NCBI GenBank assembly: GCA_013044305.1
Contig: JABEUT010000322.1
Span: forward strand, 1-6,118
DNA from: Bacteroidia bacterium
GTDB lineage: Bacteria; Bacteroidota; Bacteroidia; JABEUT01
Length of the DNA stretch: 6,118 nucleotides
Reading direction: 5' to 3'
In this document: piece after piece, positions 5,478 through 6,118 of the stretch
Numbering within the stretch: the stretch's first letter is position 1
How the letters are laid out: the number at the start of each line of letters is the position of its first letter
Made by a program: the position numbers and the translations under genes
The notes under the pieces: model-generated
What the model saw: only the letters and a program-made list of their open reading frames with translations
Told to the model about the DNA's origin: nothing
Database searches by the model: none

Positions 5478-6118
5478 ATGGCAAACTTCAGGCCCGAAAA
5501 ATCAAGTATCATTTTTCTCGATATTGAAACAGCTCCTGCCACGGCGTCCTTCAACGAAATTCCCTTGCCTCTGCAGCAGTTGTGGGAGGAAAAAATGGTA
5601 AGGCAAAAAAGACTTAAAGAAGGCGAAACGCCTGCCGAAGCCTGGAAGCAGGGCGGTCTGTTCGCCGAATTCGGAAAAATAATTTGCATAGGGGTCGGTT
5701 TTTTTGAAAAGGAAAGTTTTCAGGTGCGCGCTTTTTACGGCGACGACGAAAGTAAAATACTCAAGGGCTTTGCCGATTTTATTGAACAGTTCATCCAATT
5801 CCGCAAAAAGGCGATACAGCTATGCGCACATAACGGAAAAGAATTTGACTATCCCTACATCGCCCGCCGCATGCTTATAAATAAACTTCCCATACCCGGC
5901 ATACTGGATAACGCCGGCAAAAAGCCCTGGGAGGTAGCCTTGCTCGACACGCTTGAACTATGGAAGTTCGGCGACAATAAAGCCTATACTTCACTGAACC
6001 TTCTGGCATTCATATTCGGCCTGCCAAGCCCCAAGCAGGACATGGACGGAAGCATGGTAGGCGATGCCTACTGGAAAGATGGCGACCTGGACAGGATAGT
6101 GCAATATTGCTGCAGAGA
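5478..6118 (+). CDS. PolB-like 3'-5' exonuclease (3' end missing)
   Basis: An ATG at 5478 opens a frame that runs to the window edge: 213 full codons plus GA of the next. The protein resembles the predicted 3'-5' exonucleases related to the PolB proofreading domain (Pfam DNA_pol_B_exo2), with an RNase H-like fold and two-metal DEDD catalysis. Exo I is FLDIETAP (D15, E17). Exo II is AHNGKEFDYPYI (N119, D124). Exo III would be YCCR plus the next codon: Y210, with the partial codon GA consistent with the catalytic Asp. D157 in LLDTLELW is a further conserved-looking acid between motifs II and III. Between Exo I and II lies a charged stretch at about 36-60. It starts 31 bases after the dehydrogenase stop with no TAnnTTTG between, so co-transcription is likely. 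A DNA-repair or RNA/DNA trimming role is inferred from the family; the exact substrate is unknown. Confidence 0.88.
   Translation, partial: MANFRPEKSSIIFLDIETAPATASFNEIPLPLQQLWEEKMVRQKRLKEGETPAEAWKQGGLFAEFGKIICIGVGFFEKESFQVRAFYGDDESKILKGFADFIEQFIQFRKKAIQLCAHNGKEFDYPYIARRMLINKLPIPGILDNAGKKPWEVALLDTLELWKFGDNKAYTSLNLLAFIFGLPSPKQDMDGSMVGDAYWKDGDLDRIVQYCCR

Noticed and set aside
5502..5798. Antisense frames opposite the exonuclease gene (98 and 89 codons)
   Set aside because: The plus-strand frame holds recognisable Exo I and Exo II motifs and continues to the window edge, so these are shadows.
1..6118. A defence, mobile or secondary-metabolite gene cluster
   Set aside because: None of the five genes carries a transposase, integrase, toxin, nuclease-helicase, synthase or similar hallmark; the content fits core envelope and housekeeping functions.

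Overview
The window looks like an ordinary chromosomal stretch from a member of the Bacteroidota (Cytophaga/Chitinophaga/Sphingobacterium-like). The grounds are a GWxTD-family secreted protein (typical of that phylum), SPOR-like repeats of a Bacteroidota style, perfect matches to the phylum's -7 promoter element TAnnTTTG ahead of three start codons, and no clear Shine-Dalgarno sequences. I see no rRNA, tRNA, insertion sequence, CRISPR array, attachment site or replication origin. The window is densely coding, and no gap without a gene exceeds about 110 bases.

Layout, left to right. (1) Positions 1-1875, plus strand: the 3' part of a gene whose start lies outside the window. It has about 237 residues of Asn/Gln/Ala/Gly/Thr/Ser-rich sequence with no aromatic residue, built partly from a duplicated 55-59 residue unit, followed by three SPOR-like domains separated by flexible linkers. 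(2) Positions 1922-2974, minus strand: a family 2 glycosyltransferase of the rhamnosyltransferase (WbbL-like) type with a GTG start, convergent with gene 1. (3) Positions 3077-4564, minus strand: a secreted GWxTD-domain protein whose signature reads GFQTD. (4) Positions 4673-5446, plus strand: a classical short-chain dehydrogenase/reductase close to the YdfG type. (5) Positions 5478 to the window end, plus strand: the N-terminal 213 residues of a PolB-exonuclease-like 3'-5' exonuclease, cut off at its third catalytic motif.

Genes 3 and 4 diverge from a 108-base gap that holds one TAnnTTTG box per direction, each exactly 20 bases from its start codon. These boxes lie inside the longer open frames that begin at 4645 (minus) and 4622 (plus), and so argue for the shorter starts used here. 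The glycosyltransferase has its own perfect TAnnTTTG in the 102-base gap behind the GWxTD gene. Genes 4 and 5 are 31 bases apart with no visible promoter between them and probably share a transcript.

Functionally, the left and middle genes point to the cell envelope: peptidoglycan-associated SPOR repeats, surface-glycan synthesis and an exported protein. The right pair is metabolic and nucleic-acid housekeeping. I found no convincing evidence of a new multi-gene system. The most distinctive items are the repetitive triple-SPOR protein and the symmetric divergent promoter.
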